A stretch of 64,000 nucleotides of DNA from an uncultured Lachnospiraceae bacterium (GTDB lineage: Bacteria; Bacillota; Clostridia; Lachnospirales; Lachnospiraceae). The stretch is from the NCBI GenBank assembly GCA_905233955.1, contig CAJOFQ010000001.1, positions 1 through 64,000 on the forward strand, read 5' to 3'. The notes below the pieces were generated by a model. That model ran no database searches. It was given only the letters and a program-made list of their open reading frames with translations, and was not told the DNA's origin. The position numbers were made by a program, and so were the translations under genes. How positions within the stretch are numbered: the stretch's first letter is position 1; each line of letters starts with the position of its first letter. Of this stretch, positions 54,683 through 63,911 are shown one piece after another.

Positions 54683-55068
54683 AAAAAAACAGCGCCAGAC
54701 ATGGCCGGATTAATGAAGATGTAATGCGTTCATTGTCGGCTATTATCCGTTCTGAGGTTAAGGATCCGAGAATCAGTCCTATAACCAGCATTACAGGAGT
54801 TGAAGTAACTAATGATCTAAAGATCGCAAAGATATATGTCAGTGTTTTTGGGGAACAGGATCAGTTGGATCAGACAATAGAAGGTCTGAAACACTCAGCA
54901 GGTTTTATTCGCGGACAACTGGCCAGAAGGCTGAATCTTCGCAATACGCCTGAACTTAATTTTTTACCGGATTCCTCTATAGCATATGGATTGATGATGT
55001 CTCAGAAAATAGATGAGGTTATATCCGCTGATCATTCAAATGACAAGGAGGACGACATTGAGTCTTAA
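54679..55068 (+). CDS. rbfA: Ribosome-binding factor A
   Basis: 129 residues, KH-fold protein with [20 protein letters not shown] and the later [19 protein letters not shown]. It helps mature the 16S rRNA 5' end in late 30S assembly. The ATG overlaps the infB stop and the 3' end overlaps nrnA. Confidence 0.96.
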   Translation: MKKNSARHGRINEDVMRSLSAIIRSEVKDPRISPITSITGVEVTNDLKIAKIYVSVFGEQDQLDQTIEGLKHSAGFIRGQLARRLNLRNTPELNFLPDSSIAYGLMMSQKIDEVISADHSNDKEDDIES

Positions 55069-56026
55069 TTTTGATCAAATCTTATCAGGTAAAAAAACTG
55101 TGGCAATAGCCGGTCATGTTCGCCCGGATGGGGACTGCGTAGGCTCTTGTATGGGGCTTTATAATTATATAAAGTCTGTATATCCAGATATAGAAGCCCA
55201 GGTGTATTTAGAGCCCATACCTGAGGTATATAAATTCATGGCCAATACTGATACAATCAAGCAGGCAGATGGTGTAACCGAAGTCTATGATTTATTTGTT
55301 TGTCTTGATTGCGGTGACAGCAGAAGGCTTGGGGCTTCAGCAGCAGTTTTTGATAACGCAAGACATACCCTCTGCGTAGATCATCATATGAGTGATCATG
55401 ATTTTGCTGAGGATAATTATGTTTTTCCCAAGGCAAGCTCTACATGCGAGCTTTTGTTTGAGCTTATGGATCCGGATAAGGTCACAAAGGATGTCGCAGC
55501 ATGTCTCTATACTGGTATTGTCGATGATACCGGAGTATTCCAGTACGATGGAACCTCATCCAAGACAATGCGTATTGCGGGAATACTTATAGACAAGGGG
55601 ATTCCATTTTCAAAGATCATTCAGAAAACTTTTTATGAAAAAACATATAAGCAGAACCGTATTATGGCAGAGGCTTTGTTGTCTTCAAAGCTGTATGATG
55701 ACGGCAGAATAATAGTAACATGGCTGTCAAAGGATACTTTGGACAGATACGATGTAATTGCCTCAGATACTGAGGGAATTGTTGAGGCATTAAGGTCTAC
55801 CAAGGGCGTAAGCGTAGCTTTATTTCTTCATGAGAATAATGATGGAACCTATAAGGGCAGCCTTCGCGCAAGCGTAGATGTCAATCTGGTTAATGTAGCC
55901 AAGCTTTATGATGGAGGCGGTCACACCAAAGCTGCCGGATTTACAGCAACAGGTGATCCCGAGCATGACATTATACCAAGGCTTTTAGATGCTATACGGA
56001 AGGAATTAGATGAGCAAACTAAATAA
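55058..56026 (+). CDS. nrnA: DHH-family phosphoesterase NrnA (nanoRNase / pAp phosphatase)
   Basis: 322 residues from TTG 55058, six bases after AAGGAGG; the track start at 55013 has no such site. DHH motifs: GHVRPDGDCVGS, DCGDSRR, DHHMSDHDF, and a DHHA1 domain with GGGHTKAAGF. It degrades short oligoribonucleotides from the 5' end and dephosphorylates pAp. Place after rbfA is conserved in Firmicutes. Confidence 0.93.
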   Translation: MSLNFDQILSGKKTVAIAGHVRPDGDCVGSCMGLYNYIKSVYPDIEAQVYLEPIPEVYKFMANTDTIKQADGVTEVYDLFVCLDCGDSRRLGASAAVFDNARHTLCVDHHMSDHDFAEDNYVFPKASSTCELLFELMDPDKVTKDVAACLYTGIVDDTGVFQYDGTSSKTMRIAGILIDKGIPFSKIIQKTFYEKTYKQNRIMAEALLSSKLYDDGRIIVTWLSKDTLDRYDVIASDTEGIVEALRSTKGVSVALFLHENNDGTYKGSLRASVDVNLVNVAKLYDGGGHTKAAGFTATGDPEHDIIPRLLDAIRKELDEQTK

Positions 56027-56930
56027 TAATTTATACACCGGCTTCCTGAATATCAACAAGGAAGCCGGTTTTACTTCATTTGATGTGGTAGCAAAACTAC
56101 GAGGTATTTTAAAACAAAAAAAAATAGGCCATACAGGGACTTTAGACCCAGAGGCAGTAGGAGTATTACCTGTTGCCCTTGGACGCGCCACAAAGGCTAT
56201 TACGCTGTTAGAAGACCATAGTAAGGAGTATGATGCCTGTCTTCTGCTGGGAAGGGAAACAGATACATATGATATATGGGGAAAAACTATCTCTGAAAGC
56301 AGTATTATTCCTGATAATAATACAATAACAAGGACCATAATGTCATTTACAGGGGATCAAATGCAGATTCCTCCCATGTATTCAGCTAAGAAGGTTAATG
56401 GTAAAAAGCTGTATGAGCTGGCCAGAGAGGGCATAATCATCGAAAGAAAGCCATCACCCATACATATTTCGGATATTAAGATTCTAAATATTGATGGAAA
56501 CAGGGTGGATTTTCACATTAATTGTTCAAAAGGTACATATATTCGCAGTCTGTGTCATGACATAGGCGAGATTCTAGGCTGTGGGGGATGTATGTGCTCG
56601 TTAAAAAGGACAAGGGCAGGACAGTTTACTCTGGATACGGCACACAGTCTGGAAGAAATAGAAGAGCTTATATCATCAGATAATGGTGATGGAATAGATT
56701 CCTGGATACTGCCAATTGATTCCGCATTTAAGGATTTACCTGAAATTTTTGTGAAGGAAGATTCAACTAAAAAGGCAAAAAATGGGAATTTTTTATTCGA
56801 ATCTGATGTGGTAAAATTGGAAGCGGAAAAAAATGACAAATTTCGAGTCTACCTCGAAAAAAATAATTTCCTCGGAATATATGAAAAGCGTGGCAATAAA
56901 TTTTACCCAAGAAAGGTATTTATAGAGTGA
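56010..56930 (+). CDS. truB: tRNA pseudouridine-55 synthase TruB
   Basis: 306 residues. GHTGTLDPEAVGVLPVALG holds the catalytic aspartate; KGTYIRSLCHDIG follows. It makes the pseudouridine in the T loop of tRNA. Its start lies within the end of nrnA, and the stop overlaps ribF. Confidence 0.97.
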   Translation: MSKLNNNLYTGFLNINKEAGFTSFDVVAKLRGILKQKKIGHTGTLDPEAVGVLPVALGRATKAITLLEDHSKEYDACLLLGRETDTYDIWGKTISESSIIPDNNTITRTIMSFTGDQMQIPPMYSAKKVNGKKLYELAREGIIIERKPSPIHISDIKILNIDGNRVDFHINCSKGTYIRSLCHDIGEILGCGGCMCSLKRTRAGQFTLDTAHSLEEIEELISSDNGDGIDSWILPIDSAFKDLPEIFVKEDSTKKAKNGNFLFESDVVKLEAEKNDKFRVYLEKNNFLGIYEKRGNKFYPRKVFIE

Positions 56931-57856
56931 AAATTTTACATAGTTTTGATGAATTATATGACAACGAAGGCTCTGCTGTTACCGTGGGAAAATTTGATGG
57001 TTTACACATGGGTCATGAAAAATTGGTTGAAAAGATAGTTAACAAAAAGTCAGAAGGTCTTCGTTCTATAGTAGTGACATTTGAGAGAATGTCAGACAAC
57101 ACAATTTTGAAAAAAAGTGACAAGCTTCTCATGACAAAAGAAGAGAAGGAGACACTTTTTGCTCATAGCGGTGTAGACATATTGCTTGAATTGCCATTTG
57201 ACCGGCATTTGATGCAAATGAGGGCTGATTTGTTTGTAAAAAATCTGTCAGAAAAGCTTCATATGAAATATCTTATCGTGGGAGATGATTTTCACTTTGG
57301 ATATAAGGGGGCTGGAAATACCGGTCTTTTACAGGAATTGTCCGATGTTTTCGGGTATGAAGTGGATGTAATCAAAAAAATTCAATATGAAGACGCTGTT
57401 GTATCGTCTACAAGGGTCAGAAATGAAATAAAAAATGGCAATATTGAGCTTGCAAACGATCTGTTGGGACACCCATACTTTTTAATAGGTAAGATTATTC
57501 ATGGAAATCAGATAGGAAGTACGAAAATAGGCCGTCCAACCATAAATATACAACCATCTGATGATAAGCTTCTGCCTCCTAACGGAGTCTATGTTACAAA
57601 GGTAGAGATGACGGGCCGTATATTTCACGGAGTAACTAATATAGGACTAAGGCCTACTATAATAGAAGAAATAAAACATATTAATGTCGAAACTCATATA
57701 TTGGATTTTAATAATAATGTATATGATAATTACGCAAGAGTGATGTTTTTTTCATTTTTAAGACCTGAAATGAAGTTTGAAAATCTTGGTGAATTGTCAA
57801 AACAAATAGAAAATGACATACACACAACATATATTTATTTTAATCAGAAAAAATGA
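56927..57856 (+). CDS. ribF: Bifunctional riboflavin kinase / FAD synthetase RibF
   Basis: 309 residues from a GTG start overlapping truB. The N-terminal FMN adenylyltransferase has VGKFDGLHMGHEKL and SSTRVRNEI; the C-terminal kinase has GRPTINI and NGVYVTKVEM. It converts riboflavin to FMN and FAD. Last gene of the operon; no clear terminator follows. Confidence 0.96.
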   Translation: MKILHSFDELYDNEGSAVTVGKFDGLHMGHEKLVEKIVNKKSEGLRSIVVTFERMSDNTILKKSDKLLMTKEEKETLFAHSGVDILLELPFDRHLMQMRADLFVKNLSEKLHMKYLIVGDDFHFGYKGAGNTGLLQELSDVFGYEVDVIKKIQYEDAVVSSTRVRNEIKNGNIELANDLLGHPYFLIGKIIHGNQIGSTKIGRPTINIQPSDDKLLPPNGVYVTKVEMTGRIFHGVTNIGLRPTIIEEIKHINVETHILDFNNNVYDNYARVMFFSFLRPEMKFENLGELSKQIENDIHTTYIYFNQKK

Positions 57857-57936
57857 CAAATGCCCACAATATCTAGTGTTGAATCATGAATCACTGTAAA
57901 TATCGCAAAATGTCTTAACATTCAACTAAATTTTCG

Positions 57937-57966
57937 TTGACAAGCCTGTTTTTCATGAACTATACT
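57937..57966 (+). promoter_or_regulatory. Sigma-A promoter of the SH3/NlpC-P60 gene
   Basis: TTGACA, 18-base spacer, TATACT, about 80 bases before the start codon. Confidence 0.75.
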
Positions 57967-58054
57967 TTTTTCTTGATTGAGTAAGAAACGCGATGGATTA
58001 GGGCTTTTGGGGATAGCCTTTATCCGAAAAAAGATGATGAAGGAGTCGTCTCTC

Positions 58055-60076
58055 ATGAAGAACGGTATTGTCAAACTATCTGCTTTTTTGTGCTGCACAG
58101 TTCTGGCAGTAAGTCAGTGTCATCCGACTAATACTAATTTAGAGCTTGTAAGTGCAAAAGAGGATTTTCACTCGCACACTACGGCAGGGGTTTTAGCTGC
58201 TGTGGATGTTAACTTTGATGACGCTGTGGAGCGCGCAAAGGCTGTCGAGATAGGAATGGGAGAGGATCCGCTTGCTGCAGAAAGCAAGGAAGAGGTTGCG
58301 GTTGCAGCCGATACATCAGAGGTTAGCCATGAGACAGAATCCAAGGATGACAAGAATGCTGTCTCTGACGAGGTATACGGCTATAAGAATATAGGAATTG
58401 CCAATGTACGCACATCTCTTAATGTCAGGGATGGTGCGTCCAGAAAAGCACGCAGGATAGGAAAAATGGAGCCGGACAGTGCGTGCGAGATATTAGGATA
58501 TGAGGGTGATTGGGCCAAGATTACTTCCGGCGATGTGACGGGTTATGTCATGTCGTCGTATCTTTTTGTTGGAGAAGAGGCTGCCGAGCGCGCCAAAGCA
58601 CTGATGTCTGAGGATATGGTTACCGTTCAGGCTGATGTTTTAAGGGTTCGGGCAGAAGCCAGCACCAACAGCAGAATATTAAAGCGTGTGAGCGAAGGAA
58701 CTCATCTTGCCGTAGTTGATGATGGGCAGGATGAGGTAAGTGATTCAGACGGGAAAGAGGGAAAGGATACGAGTGAAGATGAGTTGATACAAACATCAAC
58801 TAATAATGCAAAGGTATCTGTAAAGACTGATAATAAAGGATCTTTAAAGTCTTCATATGCTGATACCAAGGTATCTGATAATATTTCAGAAGCATCCTCT
58901 AAGGGTGATTCTGACGACGATAATTCATCTGTTGGCGGATGGGTTGAGGTTGATCTTGGGGATGGCTGTGTAGGGTATGTTTCGAAGAATTATGTGATTA
59001 CCTCTAAGGCCCTGAATACAGCTATTTCTACGGTACCTGTCTCCGATAACAGAGGGGATACTGACGCCATGGATGTAATTGTATCATCTGAAGTGTCAAT
59101 GGATCCGGGCAGCTCTGATGGTTCCGGCGTTTCCACTGCCTCTGATGCTGGAGGCGGCGGTGGAGGCGGTGCGCCGCCAGGCGCTGGTGATGACTCTGGT
59201 GGAGGGATATCGTCGCAAGACGATCGCACGATTGCATCTGCCCCCGAGGATAATTCCGAAGGGGGCGACAGCGGGGAGATTGAGGATAATTCTTTTAATG
59301 ATTCATCCCAATCTGATGGTTCAGATTCAGACACTGATAGAGAAAGAGATTCTGAAGATGCGGATGCGGATTCAGATACTACCAGTGACTCTGATAATGA
59401 TGGTTCTGATAAGACTAAGAAAGCCTCTGATGACAAGAATGACAGTAAGGAGGCGGACAGGTCATCCGATGAGACAGATGATCGCAGCCATTCTGTGGAA
59501 GAATTAGATGAATCTGATTCTGATACATCTGATTCTGGTGTATCTGATGTTGGAGAAGACTATCCTGAGGATAAGTCGGATATTGAGGAAGATCAGGAAA
59601 GCGAAGATGATCTTTCAGATATGACCTTAGATGACAATGACGAAGATGGGTTGTCTCATATTGGTCAGATTGATGAGGATGAAGCCGCACAGGATGCCAA
59701 TTTGTCGGATAACAGCGGCGTGGTTTCGGCGCAGCTGGCTGATTATGCTATGCAGTTTTTGGGGAATCCTTATGTATGGGGCGGCAGTAGTCTGACTAAT
59801 GGAGCAGATTGCTCCGGCTTTGTGATGACTATTTTTGCGCAGTATGGTGTATCGCTGCCGCATTCTTCTGCTGCACAGTCAGTGTACGGAACGAGGATAT
59901 CAGCTCAGGATGCAAGACCGGGGGATCTATTCTTTTACGGGTCTCCAAGGATTAGTCATGTTGGAATATATGTTGGTAATGGACAGATAATCCATGCCAG
60001 CAATAAGAAAAACGGTATCAAGCTATCGAGTGCGTATTACCAGTCACCGGTATGCGTCACACGGCTTATTCAGTGA
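58055..60076 (+). CDS. Secreted SH3b / NlpC-P60 peptidoglycan hydrolase with long acidic linker
   Basis: 673 residues from ATG 58055, nine bases after AAGGAG; the track start at 57977 lies at the transcription start. Signal peptide; SH3b domain at about 111-170 (RTSLNVRDGASRKARRIG); a second SH3b at about 190-315 split by a Ser/Asp-rich insert; a Ser/Asp/Gly linker of about 240 residues; NlpC/P60 domain from about 560 with GADCSGF (Cys about 586) and SHVGIYVGNGQIIHAS. It should cut stem peptides in the cell wall. The linker length is unusual. Confidence 0.93.
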   Translation: MKNGIVKLSAFLCCTVLAVSQCHPTNTNLELVSAKEDFHSHTTAGVLAAVDVNFDDAVERAKAVEIGMGEDPLAAESKEEVAVAADTSEVSHETESKDDKNAVSDEVYGYKNIGIANVRTSLNVRDGASRKARRIGKMEPDSACEILGYEGDWAKITSGDVTGYVMSSYLFVGEEAAERAKALMSEDMVTVQADVLRVRAEASTNSRILKRVSEGTHLAVVDDGQDEVSDSDGKEGKDTSEDELIQTSTNNAKVSVKTDNKGSLKSSYADTKVSDNISEASSKGDSDDDNSSVGGWVEVDLGDGCVGYVSKNYVITSKALNTAISTVPVSDNRGDTDAMDVIVSSEVSMDPGSSDGSGVSTASDAGGGGGGGAPPGAGDDSGGGISSQDDRTIASAPEDNSEGGDSGEIEDNSFNDSSQSDGSDSDTDRERDSEDADADSDTTSDSDNDGSDKTKKASDDKNDSKEADRSSDETDDRSHSVEELDESDSDTSDSGVSDVGEDYPEDKSDIEEDQESEDDLSDMTLDDNDEDGLSHIGQIDEDEAAQDANLSDNSGVVSAQLADYAMQFLGNPYVWGGSSLTNGADCSGFVMTIFAQYGVSLPHSSAAQSVYGTRISAQDARPGDLFFYGSPRISHVGIYVGNGQIIHASNKKNGIKLSSAYYQSPVCVTRLIQ

Positions 60077-60131
60077 TGTCGGTGATGAAGAGTAAAATAC
60101 TCTAAGTCTCATCGTTATTATGGAATAGTCC

Positions 60132-60160
60132 TTGAATTAGGGCTTTAGTTGTGGTATAGT
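60132..60160 (+). promoter_or_regulatory. Sigma-A promoter of rpsO-pnp
   Basis: TTGAAT, 17-base spacer, TATAGT. Confidence 0.7.
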
Positions 60161-60250
60161 TTTTCGAGTTGCGTTAACATACCTTTTGATTCGGTTAGTG
60201 GAGAGCCGACCCTGACCTGATCTAAGGCGAATAGTTTTAGGAGGCAGATT
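60161..60250 (+). other. rpsO leader
   Basis: About 85-nt leader with CGGTTAGTGGAGAGCCG, able to form a hairpin, and a second GC-rich block before the AGGAGG site. Leaders of rpsO often hold an S15-binding structure for autoregulation; I cannot confirm the fold by eye. Confidence 0.4.
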
Positions 60251-60517
60251 ATGATCACAAAAGAAAAAAAACAGGCAATTATCAATGAGTATGCCCGCAC
60301 ACCCGGAGATACCGGTTCTCCAGAGGTTCAGGTAGCTGTGCTTACTGCGCGTATTGCAGAGCTTACAGAGCATCTGAAGGTTAATCCCAAGGATCACCAT
60401 TCCAGAAGGGGGCTTTTAAAGATGGTTGGTAAGCGCAGAAATTTGTTGGGTTATCTCAGAAGCAAGGATATTGAGCGTTACCGTTCTCTGATTGAGCGGC
60501 TTGGACTGCGCAAATAA
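60251..60517 (+). CDS. rpsO: Ribosomal protein S15
   Basis: 88 residues with [16 protein letters not shown] and [19 protein letters not shown], the S15 signature. It binds the central domain of 16S rRNA early in assembly. pnp follows by 14 bases, the usual pairing. Confidence 0.98.
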   Translation: MITKEKKQAIINEYARTPGDTGSPEVQVAVLTARIAELTEHLKVNPKDHHSRRGLLKMVGKRRNLLGYLRSKDIERYRSLIERLGLRK

Positions 60518-60531
60518 AGGAGACGGATAAT

Positions 60532-62613
60532 ATGAAAACCTATCAGATGGAATTAGCGGGCAGAACGCTTCGCATTGATGTGGGAAGGGTAGCTGCTCAG
60601 GCTAATGGTGCCGTATTGATTCAATATGGTGATACCATGGTGCTGTCTACTGCTACATCTTCAGATAAACCGCGGGAAGGGATTGATTTCTTCCCTCTGT
60701 CAGTGGAATTTGAGGAAAAGATGTATTCCGTAGGCAAGATGCCCGGCGGATTTAACAAGAGAGAGAGTCGTCCCTCAGAGAACTCAATACTTACAGCCAG
60801 AGTTATCGATCGTCCTATGCGTCCTTTGTTTCCTAAGGACTTTCGGAATGATGTCACGCTTAACAATCTTGTGTTAAGCGTTGATCCCCAGTGTCGTCCG
60901 GAAATTGTTGCGATGATTGGTACAGCCATGGCCGCAAGTATTTCTGATATACCTTTTGACGGACCTTGTGCCATGACTCAGGTTGGCATGAAAAATGGCG
61001 AGCTTGTCATTAATCCCAGTCAGGAAGTATGGGATTCCGGAGATTTGAGGCTTACTGTAGCCTCTACATCGGAAAAAGTTATTATGATTGAGGCCGGAGC
61101 CAATGAAATCAAGGATGATGTCATGCTTGACGCAATTTACAAGGCTCATGATGTTAACCAGACTATTATTGCTCTTATTCGTCAGATGATGTCTGAGGTA
61201 GGCAAGGAGAAGTACTCATATACTAGCTGTTCTGTTCCTGAAGAGATGTTTGATAGAATCAGGGAGATAGTTCCTCCTGCAGAAATGGAGGAGGCGGTAT
61301 TCACTGACGAGAAGCAGACCAGAGACCGCAATATTAAGGATATTACAGAACGCCTTGCACAGGAATTTTCCGGTAACGAGGAATGGCTGTCAGTGCTTGA
61401 CGAGGCAGTGTATCAGTACCAGAAGAAGACTGTTCGCAAGATGATCCTCAAGGATCATAAGCGTCCCGATGGAAGGGCAATAGACCAGATCAGGCCGTTA
61501 TCCGCTGAGATAGACCTTATTCCACGGGTTCATGGCTCTGCTATGTTCACCAGAGGACAGACTCAGATTTGTGATATAGTGACCCTTGCGCCGCTTTCCG
61601 AAGCAAAGCGTATAGACGGGTTGGATCATTTTGTTACAGAAAAGAGATACATCCACCAGTATAATTTCCCCTCATATTCAGTTGGAGAGACTAAGCCATC
61701 CCGTGGTCCCGGAAGAAGAGAGATCGGGCATGGAGCGCTTGCAGAGAGGGCTCTTATTCCGGTGATGCCTTCTGCTGAGGAGTTCCCTTACGCTATAAGG
61801 GCGGTCTCAGAAACTTTTGAGTCCAATGGTTCCACATCCATGGCTTCCACATGTGCTTCATGTATGGCTTTAATGGCTGCCGGTGTGCCGATTAAAAAGA
61901 TGGTTGCAGGTATTTCCTGTGGTCTTGTGACCGGGGAAACAGATGATGATTATATTGTACTTACTGATATCCAGGGTCTGGAGGATTTCTTCGGAGACAT
62001 GGATTTCAAGGTGACAGGTACCAAGGACGGCATTACAGCCATTCAGATGGACATTAAGATCCATGGTCTTACCAGGCCTATCGTTGAGGAGGCTATACGA
62101 AGAACCAGAGAAGCCAGGTTCTTCATCATGGACGAGTGTATGAGCAAGGCCATTTCAGAACCCCGTCCTGAGGTTAATGAGTTTGCTCCTAAGATTGTGA
62201 CCATGAAGATTGATCCTCAGAAGATAGGTGATGTTGTAGGAGCTCGCGGCAAGACCATTAATGAGATTATTGACCGTACAGGTGTTAAAATTGATATTGA
62301 TGATCTGGGGAATGTGTCTGTATGTGGTCTTAACAAGGATTCAATGGACGAAGCACTCCATATGATTGACATGATCGTTACCGACTTTGAAAAGGGCGCG
62401 ATTTATACTGGTAAGGTCGTTTCCATCAAGGAATTTGGTGCTTTTGTTGAATTTGCTCCGGGAAAAGAGGGAATGGTACACATTTCCAAGATAGCCAAGG
62501 AGCGTATTAACAGGGTTGAGGATGTTCTGACACTTGGAGATACTGTTAAGGTAGTATGTCTCGGCAAGGATAAAATGGGGCGTATCAGCTTTAGCATCAA
62601 GGATGTCCACTGA
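60532..62613 (+). CDS. pnp: Polyribonucleotide nucleotidyltransferase (PNPase)
   Basis: 693 residues: two RNase PH-like domains (the second with MASTCASCMALMAAGVP), a KH domain (KIGDVVGARGKTINEIIDRTG) and an S1 domain (VVSIKEFGAFVEFAPGKEG). It degrades RNA from the 3' end with phosphate. GGAGACGG precedes the ATG and a terminator follows. Confidence 0.98.
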   Translation: MKTYQMELAGRTLRIDVGRVAAQANGAVLIQYGDTMVLSTATSSDKPREGIDFFPLSVEFEEKMYSVGKMPGGFNKRESRPSENSILTARVIDRPMRPLFPKDFRNDVTLNNLVLSVDPQCRPEIVAMIGTAMAASISDIPFDGPCAMTQVGMKNGELVINPSQEVWDSGDLRLTVASTSEKVIMIEAGANEIKDDVMLDAIYKAHDVNQTIIALIRQMMSEVGKEKYSYTSCSVPEEMFDRIREIVPPAEMEEAVFTDEKQTRDRNIKDITERLAQEFSGNEEWLSVLDEAVYQYQKKTVRKMILKDHKRPDGRAIDQIRPLSAEIDLIPRVHGSAMFTRGQTQICDIVTLAPLSEAKRIDGLDHFVTEKRYIHQYNFPSYSVGETKPSRGPGRREIGHGALAERALIPVMPSAEEFPYAIRAVSETFESNGSTSMASTCASCMALMAAGVPIKKMVAGISCGLVTGETDDDYIVLTDIQGLEDFFGDMDFKVTGTKDGITAIQMDIKIHGLTRPIVEEAIRRTREARFFIMDECMSKAISEPRPEVNEFAPKIVTMKIDPQKIGDVVGARGKTINEIIDRTGVKIDIDDLGNVSVCGLNKDSMDEALHMIDMIVTDFEKGAIYTGKVVSIKEFGAFVEFAPGKEGMVHISKIAKERINRVEDVLTLGDTVKVVCLGKDKMGRISFSIKDVH

Positions 62614-62628
62614 CAATTGCATTTTATG

Positions 62629-62659
62629 GCGCTCTTCTGTATCAGGAGAGCGCATTTTC
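62629..62659 (+). terminator. Terminator after pnp
   Basis: Stem GCGCTCT / AGAGCGC with an 11-base loop and ATTTTCTATT after it; it ends just before the next ATG. Confidence 0.8.
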
Positions 62660-62663
62660 TATT

Positions 62664-63896
62664 ATGAAACAGGTTATAGTTATTGGTGGTGGTCCCGCCG
62701 GAATGATGGCTGCGATTTCTGCTGGTTCTGCCGGTCATAAGGTTCTGTTGCTGGAACAGAACGAGAAGCTGGGAAAAAAGCTCTATATAACTGGCAAAGG
62801 CCGCGGAAATTTTACCAACAGCGCTGATATTTCGGATTTCTTTGATAAGATCATCCATAACCCAAGCTTTCTATACAGCGCTCTTTATGGATTCTCCAAT
62901 CGGGCGCTTTTATCATTTTTTGAAGAAAACGGCCTGAAATGGAAGGAAGAGCGCGGAGGCCGCATATTTCCGTTGTCTGATCATGCGTCAGATATTACAA
63001 AGGCACTCACAAGGGCATTACACCACAGTCAGATTGAGATTCGTACTGATTCTAAGGTTAAGGCGCTTATAACTGATGGATCAAGGCGTGTATGTCAGGT
63101 CAAGACTTCTGATGGGGAATACATAGCTTGTGATCATGTTATTGTGGCAACCGGGGGTTTATCTTATCCATCAACGGGATCAACAGGGGATGGCCTTTTA
63201 TTTGCCAGAGATCTGGGGCTTAAGGTTGTAGATCCTCTGCCGGCGCTGGTTCCTCTTGAGACGATTGAACCCGATATTCCCGGGATGCAGGGGCTGTCAC
63301 TTAAGAATGTCTCATTAAGTGTTTCAGATAACAGAAAAATTCTCTACGAAGGCTTTGGGGAATTATTATTTACCCACTTTGGTATATCCGGACCCCTTGC
63401 CCTTTCCGCCTCAAGTCATATTACAAAACGACTGTCAGGCAGCAGCACTCTTGCCGGGACAATTGATCTCAAGCCTGCCATTACAACAGAAGAGCTTGAT
63501 AAAAGGCTGATCAGACAGGCTGACAGCATGGGATCCAGAAATTTTTCCCGTTTTTTCGAAGGGATTCTTCCAAAGAAGCTGCAGCCGGTGATAATTGACC
63601 GCAGCGGCATCGATCCGTCAAGCAAGATAGCAGCTTTGTCAAAAGCCCAGAGAAGCCGGATTTTAACCCTGTTAAAAGGTTTTTCATTTACGATATCGAA
63701 AACAAGGGGTTTTTCAGAGGCTATTATTACCCAGGGCGGAGTGTCGGTTAAGGAGCTGGATCCGCGAAACATGAGGGCAAAAAGCTTTGAAGGATTATCC
63801 TTTGCCGGAGAGGTAATAGATGTGGATGCCCTCACAGGGGGATTTAACCTGCAAATCGCTTTTTCAACTGGTTATCTGGCCGGAATGGGCGTCTGA
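62664..63896 (+). CDS. FAD-dependent oxidoreductase, HI0933/YhiN family
   Basis: 410 residues. Dinucleotide motif VIGGGPAGMMAA at the N terminus, GKKLYITGKGRGNFTN, VIVATGGLSYPSTGSTGDG and the C-terminal GEVIDVDALTGGFNLQIAFSTG are typical of this flavoprotein family (also named BaiN-like or aminoacetone oxidase family). The substrate is not established. Placement directly before cmk is common in Clostridia. The ATG sits right behind the pnp terminator with no clear ribosome site except GGAGAG. Confidence 0.9.
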   Translation: MKQVIVIGGGPAGMMAAISAGSAGHKVLLLEQNEKLGKKLYITGKGRGNFTNSADISDFFDKIIHNPSFLYSALYGFSNRALLSFFEENGLKWKEERGGRIFPLSDHASDITKALTRALHHSQIEIRTDSKVKALITDGSRRVCQVKTSDGEYIACDHVIVATGGLSYPSTGSTGDGLLFARDLGLKVVDPLPALVPLETIEPDIPGMQGLSLKNVSLSVSDNRKILYEGFGELLFTHFGISGPLALSASSHITKRLSGSSTLAGTIDLKPAITTEELDKRLIRQADSMGSRNFSRFFEGILPKKLQPVIIDRSGIDPSSKIAALSKAQRSRILTLLKGFSFTISKTRGFSEAIITQGGVSVKELDPRNMRAKSFEGLSFAGEVIDVDALTGGFNLQIAFSTGYLAGMGV

Positions 63897-63911
63897 AGAA
63901 AGGGAGATAAG

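Noticed and set aside
58990-59436. Minus-strand ORF rich in Ser/Pro/Glu inside the hydrolase gene
   Set aside because: Its composition is the reverse complement of the Ser/Asp repeat coding sequence; a shadow.
60137-60400. Minus-strand ORF over the rpsO leader
   Set aside because: It is antisense to rpsO with no ribosome site and no recognisable protein features.
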